64,000 nt of DNA, taken from assembly GCA_032358165.1 (NCBI GenBank), contig JAALGY010000013.1:372001-436000 (forward strand). The letters run 5' to 3'. This DNA is from Diplosphaera chodatii. Taxonomy: Eukaryota; Chlorophyta; Trebouxiophyceae; Prasiolales; Stichococcaceae. The notes below the pieces were generated by a model, which ran no database searches, was not told the origin of the DNA, and saw only the letters and a program-made list of their open reading frames with translations. This document shows positions 1 to 12,030 of this stretch, one piece after another (position 1 is the stretch's first letter; each line of letters begins with the position of its first letter). The translations under genes were made by a program, and so were the position numbers.

Positions 1-602
1 ACCTGCACTGGTGTCAAGAGCTGCAGCCGCCGGAGTGGGAGCTCGGTCCCCGCGATGTTCGGACAGGGGTGCGACAAAAGCTGGCTGCGCCAAAACCAGA
101 CACCAGCAAGCAGTCGGAACAGCAGCAGCAGCAGGACCAACAGCAGCAGAACCAGAAGCAGCAGCGGAAGCAGTCTGGTGATGGCAGTGGCAGCGGCGAT
201 GGCGACGGCGGCGGTGGCGGCGACGGCATTACGTCACAGCAGCAGCAGCAGGAGCAGCCCGCTGGCAAGCAGGTGTCAAAGGAACCGCAGCCAAGCGGCA
301 AAAGCGACAGCAGCAGCAGCGATGTCACTGATGATGGCCAAAATACCAGCGGAGCTGGCGATGACAGCCAGAAAGACAGCAGCAGCGGCAGCCCAGACAG
401 CACTGGCGATGCAGGTGTCGGCAGTGGCAGCGGTAGCAGCGGCAGCACTGCAGACCGCACAGGAGCAGATGCTTCCAAGGAGGACGACAGTTCGCCTGAT
501 GGGGCACGGCCACAGGCGGGTAGCAGCACCGACAGCGGCGACAGCAGCAGCGATGCTGAGGATGCAGACACTGCTGGTCCTGCTGCTGCGTCCCAGACAT
601 GA
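1..602 (+). CDS. 3' end of an unidentified gene, Gln/Ser/Asp/Gly-rich acidic tail (partial)
   Basis: Reading frame 3 is open from the left edge to a TGA at 600-602. The first ~25 residues (around WELGPRDVRTGVRQKL) are ordinary sequence, and a CTGCAG at 21-26 could be the 3' splice site of this last exon. The remaining ~170 residues are low complexity: poly-Gln, then Gly/Asp runs, then Ser/Asp/Gly repeats ending in AAASQT. Such a tail is expected to be disordered and acidic and gives no family assignment. The gene starts outside the window, so its function cannot be named. The opposite strand also has a long ORF here (14-688), but it is the Ser/Leu/Cys-rich complement of the repeats. Confidence 0.55.
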   Translation, partial: LHWCQELQPPEWELGPRDVRTGVRQKLAAPKPDTSKQSEQQQQQDQQQQNQKQQRKQSGDGSGSGDGDGGGGGDGITSQQQQQEQPAGKQVSKEPQPSGKSDSSSSDVTDDGQNTSGAGDDSQKDSSSGSPDSTGDAGVGSGSGSSGSTADRTGADASKEDDSSPDGARPQAGSSTDSGDSSSDAEDADTAGPAAASQT

Positions 603-1034
603 GTGGCGGTGTGACTGACAATGTTATGGGGCGCACTTGCCGTTGTTGCTCGTTGCGTCTGGTGCGTGGAGTGCATGTAGGGTGGCATCTGTCAATTATG
701 GCTGCACTAAGCAGCTGGTCGCATGCAGCAGAGTCCACTGCCCGCCTCCAACAGCAGTAACAATAAGATGATTGAGGTGCAACAATGTGGCACCATCCTG
801 ATGTACCACTGCGGACCATGTGTCAGGTTCCCTATTCTCAAACCATTTATTTGAGGTTCCCCTCACATTTGCCATGTCTTGTGCAGACTGTAACATGCAT
901 GGTAGGCACAGTCATTGCCAGGACCTACTCCCATACTGCCGTGGAGTTGTAGTCCGTCACCTCATGTAGAACGGCATAACTAAGCGGCGCAGAACAAACT
1001 GAGAACAGCCTCATCTCGGAGTGAAAAGCTTGTG
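603..1034. other. Intergenic, tail-to-tail
   Basis: This stretch lies between the end of the left-edge gene and the stop codon of the minus-strand LysM gene, so it should hold both 3' UTRs. I see no exon, RNA gene or repeat in it. Confidence 0.5.
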
Positions 1035-2369
1035 TCAGCCGCTGGTGGGTGCTTTCCCAGCATCCTTTCCGGCAGCAGCTCTACCGGCGGCCAGCTTTAG
1101 GATGCGGGGGCACGGCACATAAATCACCTGTAAAGCAACCCGAACGTGTATCACGTACAGCTAAAGTCCATCAATTCCCATTGCACAGCGCTGTGTGCTA
1201 GCAGCCACTGCTCACGCCACCTGCCTTACCCAACATACAGCAGTCGAGCATGCCGGCTGGAGCTTGTGGCGCCAGTAGCGTAACATCGTGCCATACATGG
1301 GACGCCTCACCTGGCCAGGGCGCAGCTGGGTCGTGGTCTTGGGCAGCTGGTTGTACGTGAGGATGGTGCTGGCGGGCACCTGGGCGGAGGAGGCCAGCTG
1401 CGCGACTGTGCGGGGAGTGCTGATGGTCGTTGGCGGGCAGCACGGCTCAATGGCGCCACCTGGTCAGATGCACGGCGTGGTCAACAGCGCAGCACCCCGC
1501 GATGAGTCCTCGGGGTTGCTGAGGCGCATGCGTGGGCTCAGCCCCGGCCTCGGTGTAGCTGACAGGCAACATGCCACCGATCGGGGCGCCACCAGCCGTG
1601 CGAAAACACATCCGACATGATGACCAATGACCTCAACGGTCAACTTACGAACGTAAGATGGTCAGGCAGTGCTGATGGCACACAACGCTGGCATGGGGCC
1701 TTTCGCACCTTGCAGCAACTTGCGGCCGAAAATCCCACCGAAGATATCAGCGATACCAGTATCAAGCACATCCCCAGCAGCGCCACCAAGAAACCCCCCG
1801 ATGTCGCCGAAAAGGCCTTGCGCTTCAGCAGCAGTCACCAGAGGTGCGTCTACAATGGGCAGATACAATGCTGTCGGTGTGCCGGTACAACCCAGGAGCA
1901 GTCACACTACTGTTCCGACAGAAGTACGTACTGCGTGGAACCCTTCTCTGGGCGTGCATGGCAGTCGACCGTGAGCACTCGCACGGCACATGGATGAACC
2001 AGCACATGCATACGCACTGATGGTCTTTCCGTTCGGGAGCTTGCATGCATTGGCTGCGGTTGGCGCTGCAGTTGGCGGCCCTGCATTGCAGTAAGAAACA
2101 TGTTCTCGTGAGATCTGGGTGACTTACCATGACGCTGTGCTTGTGACTTCATCTCCATCTCTGGCCCTGCACGTTGTCTGAGTCTGCGATGCATTTGTCG
2201 CATGGTAGTTCAAGGTCTGCAGGCCGTGCAAGCATACCCCGCCCGCAGCCGCAAACATGCATTTACAGAGGTCCCTGATGATACACCGTGCGGACGTACC
2301 TTGTCCCATGACATCATTGGACAGCAGTGCCAGGACCAGCAGTGTCGTGCAGAGTGCAGCCGTCGTCAT
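1035..2369 (-). CDS. Small secreted LysM-domain protein
   Basis: Five exons on the minus strand: 2369-2300, 2080-1985, 1870-1709, 1459-1311 and 1127-1035. All junctions are GT-AG and all phases agree, giving 189 residues. Residues 1-22 are a signal peptide (hydrophobic TTLLVLALL core). A Pro/Ala/Thr stretch and a short Cys pair follow, then a Gly/Asp/Ile-rich segment ending in FGRKLLQ, a motif common in algal secreted proteins. The last ~70 residues are one LysM domain: TVAQLASSAQVPASTIL, then YNQLPKTTTQLRPGQ, then VIYVPC, the last split by an intron. LysM binds N-acetylglucosamine polymers such as chitin or peptidoglycan. No catalytic domain is present, so it is probably a wall or extracellular binding protein. 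The inferred start is the ATG at 2369; an in-frame ATG at 2393 would add eight residues before the signal peptide. Confidence 0.85.
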
Positions 2370-4180
2370 CCTGCAGGCATGAGACCATCGCAATCAGCAG
2401 TTTTCACTGAGCTCTGCTTGCGGGCATCAAATGAGCAGCAGTCTTGCTCGCTTGAGATGATCCGACTCAAGCATTTGACCCCCCACAAGATCCACCGGCT
2501 CAGACTTTCGCTCGGCTAGAAGCTGGCAACTATACATGTCTTCACCTTGAGCACCGCAGCACAAACATTTCTGCACACCAGATGTGCAGGTTGCGCACGA
2601 AGGCCAGAATAGCCACCAAAATATTCTATGGCGGACATAAATATGGTACTTCACCTGAGTGGCGAGTGCAGGACTCGCACCTAAGGCTGAGCTGCTGGGG
2701 AAGGTGCTGGCGCCTGATGATCGAGGGCTTGCGAATGACAGTGACAGCAAACAAACGACGTCCGCCCGAGACAACGAAGATCGATGGTACCAGCTGGCGG
2801 ATCTTGATTGGGCTGATAGGATCATGTCCTTGGCCAGATCTCATCACATTCCCACGTTCATCTCTGATGAGTTCCTCACATTGTAGTAGTATGTCTGAGG
2901 CTGCTCAGGTCTTGTCTGAGGAGATCTGCTGTCTGCGGAGATCTGCACCGCCTTGAGATTGATCGGCTGATGCATGCGCAGTGGTTAATCGATGCACCCA
3001 TGCACAACCTCTGCTGGCATAGATCTATCTGCTACGATGGGGTCATGCATGATGCCTCGTGATATCGCGGTAGTATGTTGTGCACATTTGCCCAGTTGTA
3101 ATGTACCCAGTGAAATCAGGTGCCAGATGGGCCCTGTTTTAGTATAGTATCAAAACAATCGCAGCGAGCACAGCATGCATGTGGTGTCGTTGCACGCTGA
3201 CATATGCAGCACATGCGCTGCTGACACGGTCGAGACTGACTTCATCACCCACCAGATACCAACGACAAGGGCATCACACATCCTTGCTTAGCGGTCTATC
3301 TGTCAACATGCTCAAGCATCTGCATCCGTGTGCTGATGACATGTGCACTGCTATAGCTGATGCGGTCCCAGAGGCTGTCACATTTCAACACACTGCACTC
3401 ATTGGCGTCTGCCTGATCCTATCCGCAGCTTGGTCTCAGGTGCACAAGCCAGTTGCTACTGAGCACACCTGCAGAGCAACACATCGATATCAGTTGGCAT
3501 GTGTGCAATCCCTTCTTCACGTCAGACTGTTGGCAATGTTAGCCATGCAATGCACATGTGCGCTGCACTTCGAAAGCAACCGGAACTGCTGGTCGAAAGT
3601 GCTGCACCTTGCTGCCGCAGCAGTCTGCGTTGGCGTCGCATGCGGGCCCAAGTGTTGCGTCTACAGCCACGGCCAGACAGCAGGTCAGGCAATGCTCAGC
3701 AGTGAATGTAGTATGGCACGTCCACTACAGCAGCATATACAGCTTATGATGCTGAGCCTACACACACCGCTTATGCGCACCCGTCACGCAGCAGACGCTG
3801 TGCGGGCAGCTTGTGGTCGCAGATGCGCCGGCGGCATTGCATGCACAGTCCACACCTACATGCATTTGACATCACCTCGCCACGTAGAATACCTCGCTAG
3901 TGTAGGAGAGGCCTCTGCAATCCTGCGGCACTACTGCTCAGTTGCTCCTCAGACAGACATTAGAAGCGCCCTGTGCAAGAGTGCAAAAATGACAATGCCC
4001 AAAGGCAACGACAGTGGCACATGCCACACTGCACACCTATTGTGCTCGGGATGCCGCGCAGGTCGTATGTGCAGTCCAGCGCGGTTGTGCAAGGGCGCTG
4101 AAGCTGCACCGCCATCACACACATGCAATCTCATCAAATGGGATGCGCACGGCAGTGTTGAACTCAACAATGGCGGCAAT
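2370..4180. other. Long non-coding or unresolved stretch with a spurious 342-codon ORF
   Basis: Upstream region of the LysM gene. The plus strand has a 342-codon ORF at 3179-4207, but it is rich in Cys, His and Met, shows no domain or periodicity, and lacks the GC enrichment that marks exons here. No convincing exon with matching splice phase was found on either strand. Confidence 0.4.
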
Positions 4181-4422
4181 TCACTCCCGGTGGGTTCGAT
4201 GCACTAGACTTTGCAGAGGTGGATGGCAGGCCAAGGCAAGGCAGCCCACCAAGGTGGCTGCAAATGTTGCGGGGCGGCCGCCACCGCCGCCGGGAGTGGG
4301 CAGCGGCTTCAGGGGTACGCTTGCCACACCGCGGCTGGAGGTGGGGACGGGTGTGGAATGTTGGGCACTGGCGCTGCCAATGGCGGCGGGCGGCGGCGGC
4401 AGCACTGGCGCGACCACACCTC
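4181..4422 (-). CDS. Possible last exon of an unidentified minus-strand gene
   Basis: A sharply GC-rich patch stands out in otherwise balanced DNA. On the minus strand it begins after a good 3' splice site (ATGTGCAG), is entered in phase 1, and runs 80 codons to a stop at 4181. The product is Pro/Ala/Ser/Gly-rich, then has a weakly hydrophobic segment (ATLVGCLALA) near the end, like a wall protein or a membrane-anchor tail. No matching upstream exon was found. The plus strand is also open through the patch in more than one frame, so the strand is not certain. Confidence 0.3.
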
Positions 4423-5069
4423 CTGCACATATGCAATTTCGCTCACACAGGCTGCCACGAAGTCTTGCATGCATGCTGCAGGCTGTCTCATTCAGAGAGA
4501 AGTCAGACTGCCGCCAGCAGAGGATGGTGCAACATGTGCTGAGGGACACAGAGGTAGAGTCCTGATCCAGCTGCACCTGCTGTTGCACTGACAGATGATG
4601 CTGCCTGCAATATCAGCAGCCACACAAGGATGCCACTGCCGACCTTCATCGTGGGTTCAAGCTGATGCTGTTCTATATTATTCCACCCAGGTAGCGCATT
4701 GGACGAGGCACGCAGGACTTTGGCATGATGCGAGGTTCGCTTCTCATATAGGATCTTGTCACATCGTGAAGATCCTGATCATAGGGTCCATCTCAACATG
4801 GCTTGGCCTCGATTGAGAGCAGAACGCACCCTTCCAATTGGCACTCACGGATCTGCACGCACGCAATGAAGTCGTCAGCTGTGCTCGTGGGGCTCTGCAC
4901 GCTGTGCATCTTGTGTGGTTCTTCCGCCGCATTCCCCGCCGGTGTGTGAGCAGGCCATCTCGTGGGCACTGTCTGACATACTATGCATGTCACAGCTCTG
5001 ATTGCGAAGTCGCGGAACACTGTTGCCTCATATTCACACGTTGCTCGCAACAAAACTGAAGACGCTGGC
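4423..5069. other. Intergenic, upstream of the protease gene
   Basis: Presumed promoter and 5' region of the protease-LysM gene. ORFs on both strands overlap here without exon features; one minus-strand ORF (4793-5098) starts with a hydrophobic stretch but joins to nothing convincing. Confidence 0.35.
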
Positions 5070-8000
5070 ATGCAGATGAACAATAGAAGCTCTGGCATGC
5101 TTCTGGTGTGCAGCCTCGCCCTGCCACTGATGATGTCACATAGTGCATCCGTACCTTTCTACACTGTGTGGGTCCAATGCTGCTGCTGCAGGTGCCCAGC
5201 GCGAGCTGCTGCTGTCCACCTTGGCACCGGCCACCGCAGCGGCGCAGGCCGCCAAGGTGCCTGACGAGGGCAAGGGCGCTTCGCAGCGTCGGCTCTTGCC
5301 CAACCAACCACCTGGAAAGTGTCCAGCTCAGGCCGCAGCACAGATCTCCAATGGTGTCAACAGTAGCGCCGCCAGGCAATGTCTCATCACCCTCTTACCA
5401 TGCACAGTATTCAATGCCACTACCTGCCTGCAGCAGTCTAGGCTAGGCTGATCCTGTGCTCCCAGAGAGCCGCAACACCTTGATGCCTCTATATGTTCGC
5501 AGGTTTGAGTATGTGGTGTCCCTTCGAACGTCCAAGGCAAGGCTCGTGCTTGCCGGCATGGTCGGCATTAACATGAGCAGCATGGAACCCGCTGCACATG
5601 TCTGCCAGCAGGGTTGCTGCCTTGCATCCATGTCTGCGAAGGTCAGGTTCAAAAGAAGACCAGTGAGCAGCTGGTGTGAGCCATCAGGTGCCGGGTGGTT
5701 CAGTGGCCAACCCTGCCCATTATTGCGGCGGCACCCTTGTGGCGCAGAACATCGTTGTCACAGGTGATGACTGACAGGCCACCCGCAATTGATACGGTCT
5801 ATGAAGTGCAAAAAAATTGGCCAAACTGAGACTGCTCGTGGCTTGGCTTGATCTTTCGCTGTGATGACTGACCGAATGCAGCCTGCTTGTGCAGCTGGGC
5901 ACTGCCTGTTCATTGCTCCAGAGGACCCCAATGTACCGGTGAGGACTTCAGGCCGGCACTCGCTACTGCCAGCTTGCTTATATATTAGCGTATGCTCGCT
6001 TTCAAAGTGATGTTCGTTCAAATGTGTTTCGGTGCACGACCTTACTGAAAGCCCCATCAAGTCTATTGCCAGCAGCATTGCGCAGGCTGGCACCTGGGTG
6101 CCAAACTATTCTACGCCGTCCAACCGCATTGGCGGCCCTCAAGGGTCGCTGAAGGAGACGCCCGTAGTGGTGATTGGTTCGCAATGCTCAACCACCTCTG
6201 GGCGGGACACTGTGCCAGTGACGGACGTTCACGCCCACCCAAAATGGAACGGTATGGTAGGCAATCATATATGCAAGGTATCCTTGGCGCAGCCGCATGT
6301 ATCACATTCGGTCACGATTCGAATTATACACCAAAACAGCAGCTGACCAAGCCAGCAGCGGTCCACTGTCAGTGGTCCACTGCTCAATGGACGCTGGCAT
6401 TGTCTGCATAGCATATGGCTCAGTCGCCCAGGCTTGATGTTCCATGCCCGGTCTGAAAGATGCAGGCAGCTATTGTGACCAACTGACTGAAGCTTCGATT
6501 GAGATGGAGTCAGGCAAACCAGTTGTCACGTTGGGTTTGTGCAGGCAGTGTCTCCAATGGCTATGACCTTGGCATCATTGTACTGGAGCGCAACGCCTCG
6601 GCTGCGCTGACGCCTGTGGTGTTGAACGACCCCTCCCTCGACAGGATCGACCTGTCGCCGGAGGCGCCCGCAGGCCAGCAGCAGCCGCCCGGGAACCTCA
6701 CCATCATCGGGCGAGTTACTCTGCTGACCATCCGCATAGTCAAACACCTGACAACATGGTCTCAGCATTAGCACTTGAGATCAGCTTGGACAGCTGATGG
6801 TGAACTGTTCTGCTTCGAACATGCTGCCGCAGAATCTGCAGTGAAAGTACACTGACAGGCAGCAGGTGAACGGCAGGTACGGAGTTACCAGCAACACAGT
6901 GTCTACCCCATCACCGGAGCTGCAGCAGGCCAACGTGGAACCGCTGTCCGACGACATCTGCAAGCAACTGTTCCCCGACAAGCTGCTGAGCCAGCTGTGC
7001 ACCATCAAGATAGGTTGGTGCCAACCATTGCCTGCCTGCTCCTCGGCTGTGGATGCACCACTTTAACCTGCATGACCTTCGTCCTGCCATTACCGCCACA
7101 CATACAGCTGCAACCTCAGACTGCCCAACCCGTGCTCTTGACTGCCATGTGCTTCCTCGTGTGAACGAATAGCTGACAGTGACTCAGACCGCCGTATTAT
7201 GCTTGTGCAGATGTCACAACTTGCGAAGGAGACTCTGGCGGCCCTCTGCTGTTGACCCGAGGTCTGCTAGGCGACAGCAACTTGCACGCCTGCTATTCAT
7301 GATCTGCAGCGCAGACAACGACACCCCAGCTATATATGCTATATGTGGAAACTGGGATTCATGGTGGCTGCTGTGCATGGTGCTCGCAGATGACAATCCT
7401 GCACACGACCTGCAGATTGGGGTCACCAGCTTTGGGCCGCCACTGACATGTGGCACAGGCAATGCGTGCGCTTTCACAATCCTGCTGCATCGCTGTCCAG
7501 ACGCACTGTCAGATGCACGGTGGACATACAGTTTGCCACCAACAAGTCGTTGCATGAAACCCAAGTCCACATCCACTGGCTTTACAACCCTGAGCATGCT
7601 TGCTGATGGCAAAGTTGCATGCAAAAGTCGGTGGTATCTTTCGTCTGCAGGTATTCAGGCAAGGCCAACTCTCACCTGCTTCCTTGACTGTCGATATGCA
7701 GGGTTCCCATGACAGCAGCAACATCAGCTGCATGGACAGGACACCATATCAGCTGCATGGAAAGGATATGATACAATTCAAAAGCTGTGCTCAGTCCCGA
7801 CATTGGGTCCTTTTTCGCAGTGTTCACACGGGTGGCGAGCTTCAACAACCCTGCAAATGCTGCGCTCGCAGCTGCATCGCCGGGGACGATAGACCAGGTG
7901 GTCGCCGTAAACCTTGTCTGGGCCCAGCGGGCATCACACATCTGTCGGCTACACAATTGACGCTCAGCAAGCAAAACCAGCGCCAACCTCTGCTAGATGA

Positions 8001-9031
8001 TCTGCACATCGTTGAAGCCAGCAATAGTTGACTGGACATTTGCGGTCGCAGGTGGCTGTGGATAACTGGCTTGGCTCCCAGCTGGCACTTCTGGGAACCA
8101 AACCAATCCCCACTCTGAGCACCGAGCCAGCAGGCAATGTGCCGCATCCCAGGCAGCTGTTGTGTTCGTCAAAATGCAGCTGGACTGCCAAGTGCTTTCA
8201 TCGTAATACAGAACAGCCCTTCACCGTATCGAAGCATGAGGAAGGATGATGAACACTGGTGTTTTGACATCGTCCTGTTGTGTCACGCAGCAGCGGCACA
8301 ACCACCACCCGCTGCTCCACCGACGACGCCCGATCCATCCGCTGCTGCAGCACCGACGCCGGCCCCATCTGCCGTTGCAGCGCCTGTGACCCCGCCACCA
8401 GTTGCCCAGCCGGCGCCCACAGCAGCGCCGACAGCAGCTGCAGCGACACCAACAGCTCCTGCGGGCAAAGCTGGAGCGCCGCCAGGGACGCGCCCATACA
8501 TCATCGACTGTGAGTGTTGAGACATACATCGATGGCGAATCCTGACAAAGTGAAAGACGCGCCCCTTGATGGCCATCAGAAGGCTTATGCTGTAAGATAT
8601 GAGCAGTGCAGGTCTCGGTCACTGATGCACCTTAGTACTGCTATGCTTCAGAGTGCGCAGACCTGCGAATGGTGTACCTCATCAACTGCATACATGCACC
8701 ATCTGAGATGTTGTGTACGTGTGCTCCAGCGGGGGACACTCTGTCGGGCATCGCTCTGCAACAGGGCGTGCAGCTCAGCGCCCTGCTGGCCGCCAACCCC
8801 CAAGTCACCAATCCGGATCTCATATTCGCAGGTCATGCACAGCCTGTTTCGTTGCTTCATTCTGTACAGTCTGATAAAGATAGACTTTCGTCCTGCGGAA
8901 TGGCGTGAGATTACGGATGGTGCTGGGTGCTCTCAGATGATGGTTTCTGCAGATGGCACTGAAGGTCATGTCCTGGCATCGCAGGGAGCACTCTCAACAT
9001 CCCGACCAGCGTCGCCAGCGCTGCCGGCTGA
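5070..9031 (+). CDS. Secreted trypsin-fold (S1) serine protease with C-terminal LysM domain
   Basis: Fifteen exons: 5070-5142, 5192-5375, 5503-5536, 5688-5763, 5895-5938, 6086-6251, 6545-6710, 6877-7013, 7211-7261, 7390-7458, 7821-7897, 8052-8133, 8291-8509, 8661-8831, 8985-9031. Every junction keeps phase, giving 531 residues. Order: signal peptide (core MLLVCSLALPLMM), propeptide with RRLLPNQ, then the S1 domain: YVVSLR, HYCGGTLV, catalytic His in AGHC (usually AAHC), catalytic Asp in GYDLGIIVLE, catalytic Ser in CEGDSGGP, then SFG and VFTRVASF. The residue at chymotrypsin position 189 reads Thr, not Asp, so Lys/Arg cleavage is not assured. A ~70-residue Pro/Ala/Thr linker leads to one LysM (GDTLSGIALQQGVQLSALL to FAGSTLNIP). 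Five introns start with GC (5376, 5537, 6711, 7459, 8134). The first exon is least certain because its intron would be only 49 nt. Confidence 0.88.
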
Positions 9032-9953
9032 TGCCACCACCCCTGACAGTCTGGGCCAGTAAGAGCATCAATGGGCCAGCAGGAGCATCAACACTGGCAA
9101 CGCATTCGACACATTGCTTGCCTGCGCAGATGCGTGCCGCAATGCATGCCGCTGTCTGATGCAGCAACTGACGTAGACGGCCAGCTAGCAAGCAGACAGA
9201 GATCGGCTGCATGTTCTGAGCAGTGATGTAAAATGTCGGTTGATCAGAGTCACTCTAGGCCGGTCCAGATCTGGACTGGATGTTGACGGCGCCTCTATCT
9301 ACTTGTTGCGCAACCTGCGAACTATGCCTACTCCCTGCAATCCACAGCCAACGAAGTACAGGATGACCTCCTCAGAAGTGACCTACCTGTGCTCTTGCTC
9401 AGCCTCGTACATCTGCCCTCTCAGATTGCCATGGCCAGATCTTTTCGATTTCCCCTGCTGCTGATCAGAGATCCGCTGGATAATCATACAATTGTCAAGA
9501 ACATACAGTCGACCCGCATGCTTCGACAACAGGACCACCTCACTTCACATCCCTCACATCGCATATGTGAGAGCATTTGTGCGTGTGACTTGGCCAGCTG
9601 AAAGGCTTGTCAACCCGAGCCTGCATGTATGTATGTACCCATGCTGTTGGCTGATCTCGACCATTGCATTCCATGCTGGTCCAGGCCAGACACTGCATGT
9701 AGCCACGCCACATCCCAGATGACAGCCTCTTGCTCATCATCCCCACAGCTTCAGGTGAATATCTGCTCACATCAACGATGGCTGACCGTGCGGGCTGAAC
9801 AATTGAAAGCTGCACACGACTTGCAAGCGGCGCCAGCAGACTGCCAATTGCTTGGCGCTGCAGCAACGGAGGCATATATTTTACACGACGTCTGTCACCA
9901 GCTGAGACGGTTGACCGTTTCTCCGCATGCAGGCACCTCGACAGAACAGCCAG
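9032..9953. other. Intergenic between protease-LysM and chitinase genes
   Basis: Should contain the protease 3' UTR and the chitinase promoter. A 14-bp perfect palindrome, GTCCAGATCTGGAC, lies at 9263-9276. No coding exon recognised. Confidence 0.5.
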
Positions 9954-12030
9954 ATGGCGTGCCGATCGTATGCTGGGGCAGCTGTAGTTGTCGCCGTGGC
10001 CCTCTGGCTGGCTACAGCGGCCGCACAGGACACCACTCCATCGGGTCAGCGCTGTCGTCTTGCTATTGTATATCTCTCGCAACCGTTCACCAACTGCGCC
10101 CCCGCTCCGTGCATGACACTGTTCCCTGGGTGTGGGCATGTATGGTTCATCCATGGAATCCCGCATGTGGGGGCTCTGCAGGGGCGGTGTGCCTGTCACT
10201 GCATTGCTGACATATGCAGTGCTATGCACCGACTGCAATACTGAAATGCCTTTCCATTCATTGTGTCACAGATGCCACCTGCAGCCCTGATGAGTTTGCC
10301 ACTGCCCTCAGCAGCAATAGCTACCCCGCGCAGCCCGACGATTCCAAGCGCACCAACATGCTCGCCTCCATCTCACGGGTGTGCATCGATGACAACAGCT
10401 GCTCTTAGCCACCGCGTCATTGCCAGCATTGGCCGGCTGGCAAAGGCAGCCTTGGCGTCAGTCAGACTCTGTTTTCAGGGTCACCTTCAAAGATTCAACC
10501 ATTACTGTGGATTCGTATGCTGTACGTCTTGCAGCTTGGAGGCAATGATGTGATTGCGTCAAAGCTCGAGCTGGCCATGTTCATTGCTCAGGTGATGTAC
10601 ACCAGCTACTCGACTTGCAGGCCACCACCTCTTGGTGTAACTTAGCAGCAATGATTTGATGATCTACGACCTGCACACGTTCGATCACAAGTCAAGAGCA
10701 TGTGCCTGAAAGCTGCAAGAGGGTCACTGTATAACGAAGCCGCATTCTAAAACGTTAGCCTACCCTGCTGGTGGCAGGTCTTCCACGAGTCCGGTGGCCT
10801 GATGTACACATCTGAGATCAACGGCGCCTCACAGCCCTATGCCCCCTACTACGGTGTGTTTCCATGAGCAGATGCAGCTCTGGTTTGGCTGCATGTAGAT
10901 GCAAGCGGGTGACTGTGGTGTATTCGTTCACTATGCCCCTGTTGCCTGTACCAGCGATGTAGACCTCTTGCTCACTGTTTGCAGGCCGCGGTTATCTCCA
11001 GCTGACGTAAGCTCCACAACACATCGATGGCAATAGTGGCTGCTCAAGTGCTTTGTGCATACATGTTGTGCGCCGTCAACAGCTTCAGCTTTGCATGTGC
11101 AATAGTCATGGCCAGCATGTCAGGTCTGCCTTTTGTGAGTGAGCTAGAGAGGCTCAACTCAACAAGTCTGCTTGGCAGGGGGCAAGACAACTACCAAGCA
11201 GCCTCCAAGTGAGTGTGGGTAGGAGCTCCGCAGGCAGCTTCATGCCATGCATGCTGACTGAGCTGCAGCGCAGCATACCTCATGTTTATCATCGTGCACC
11301 CTGCACCCTCATGCTTTTGTTACCAGCCACCAGGCGCATGGCTCATGCGCGGATGGTATATAATGTTTCAATGCCTTGCTTGGGCTTGTAGTGCGCTGTT
11401 TGGTGACGACCGCCTGGTGACGGACCCCGACCAGGTCGCCTCAGATGACAACATTGCATGGGACGGTGAGCAGACACGGCCATCATGACCTGCCTCACAT
11501 GCAATTCATGTAGCTGCATATATAATGAGCAGATCGGCACCAGGCAAGGTGATGCATTGCTTCGCTTCATCGGGCAGTGTCGACCTACTACTGGAAGACA
11601 CGGGTGCACTCCGCGGACGGCGTGTCTGCGGGCCAGTTTGGTGAAACGACCAGGTGCCTTCTGCTCTTCTCGAGTCAGATGACACCTGCATAACCTTGCC
11701 TCTGCCGCATGATACTGAGTGAAAGCTGTGCAGCGCTGATGCTGATTGATCTTGACATCTGGCGCCTATCTGCAGGGCCATCAATGGTGCACTCGAGTGT
11801 GACGGTGCCAATCCAGAGCGGGCTGCCAACCGCTGCGCTGCCTACATGAAGGTGTGGTGCTGTATCTGTGCAATTCTCCAGCTGCATCTGCACACTGAGA
11901 CGACTTGGAGCTGATCGGCTCTTGAGGACCCACTGTCTGTCGGTTCCCGCACTCCATACATCCCCGTGTACCGCTGCAGGTGTATGCTGCCTTGGCAATC
12001 GCCGGGACGCCCGACTGCAGCGGGTGCTAG
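9954..12030 (+). CDS. Secreted GH19 chitinase
   Basis: Ten exons: 9954-10044, 10272-10378, 10535-10591, 10778-10853, 10985-11006, 11179-11208, 11392-11465, 11578-11653, 11776-11851, 11980-12030. All are GT-AG with matching phase, giving 219 residues. It starts with a signal peptide (AGAAVVVAVALWLATAAAQ). The rest is a compact GH19 catalytic domain of the bacterial/algal type: KLELAMFIAQVFHESGGL with the acid Glu, a second Glu in MYTSEI, YYGRGYLQLT, then DPDQVASDDNIAWD, and INGALECDG near the end. GH19 enzymes hydrolyse beta-1,4-linked N-acetylglucosamine with inversion. No carbohydrate-binding module is attached; the protease upstream and the LysM gene at 1035-2369 carry LysM domains instead. 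An in-frame ATG at 9927 is an alternative start. Likely role: cell-wall remodelling or defence outside the cell. Confidence 0.95.

Noticed and set aside
14..688. 224-codon minus-strand ORF
   Set aside because: It is the complement of the Gln/Ser/Gly repeat tail on the plus strand; the Ser/Leu/Pro/Cys runs are what such repeats produce.
3179..4207. 342-codon plus-strand ORF
   Set aside because: Cys/His/Met-rich with no domain, no exon-like GC rise, and it runs across a composition change at ~4205. It looks like a chance open frame.
10483..10534. Apparent chitinase exon (VTFKDSTITVDSY frame)
   Set aside because: Joining it would force a 13-nt intron and break frame; direct splicing to 10535 keeps frame and gives the expected GH19 sequence.
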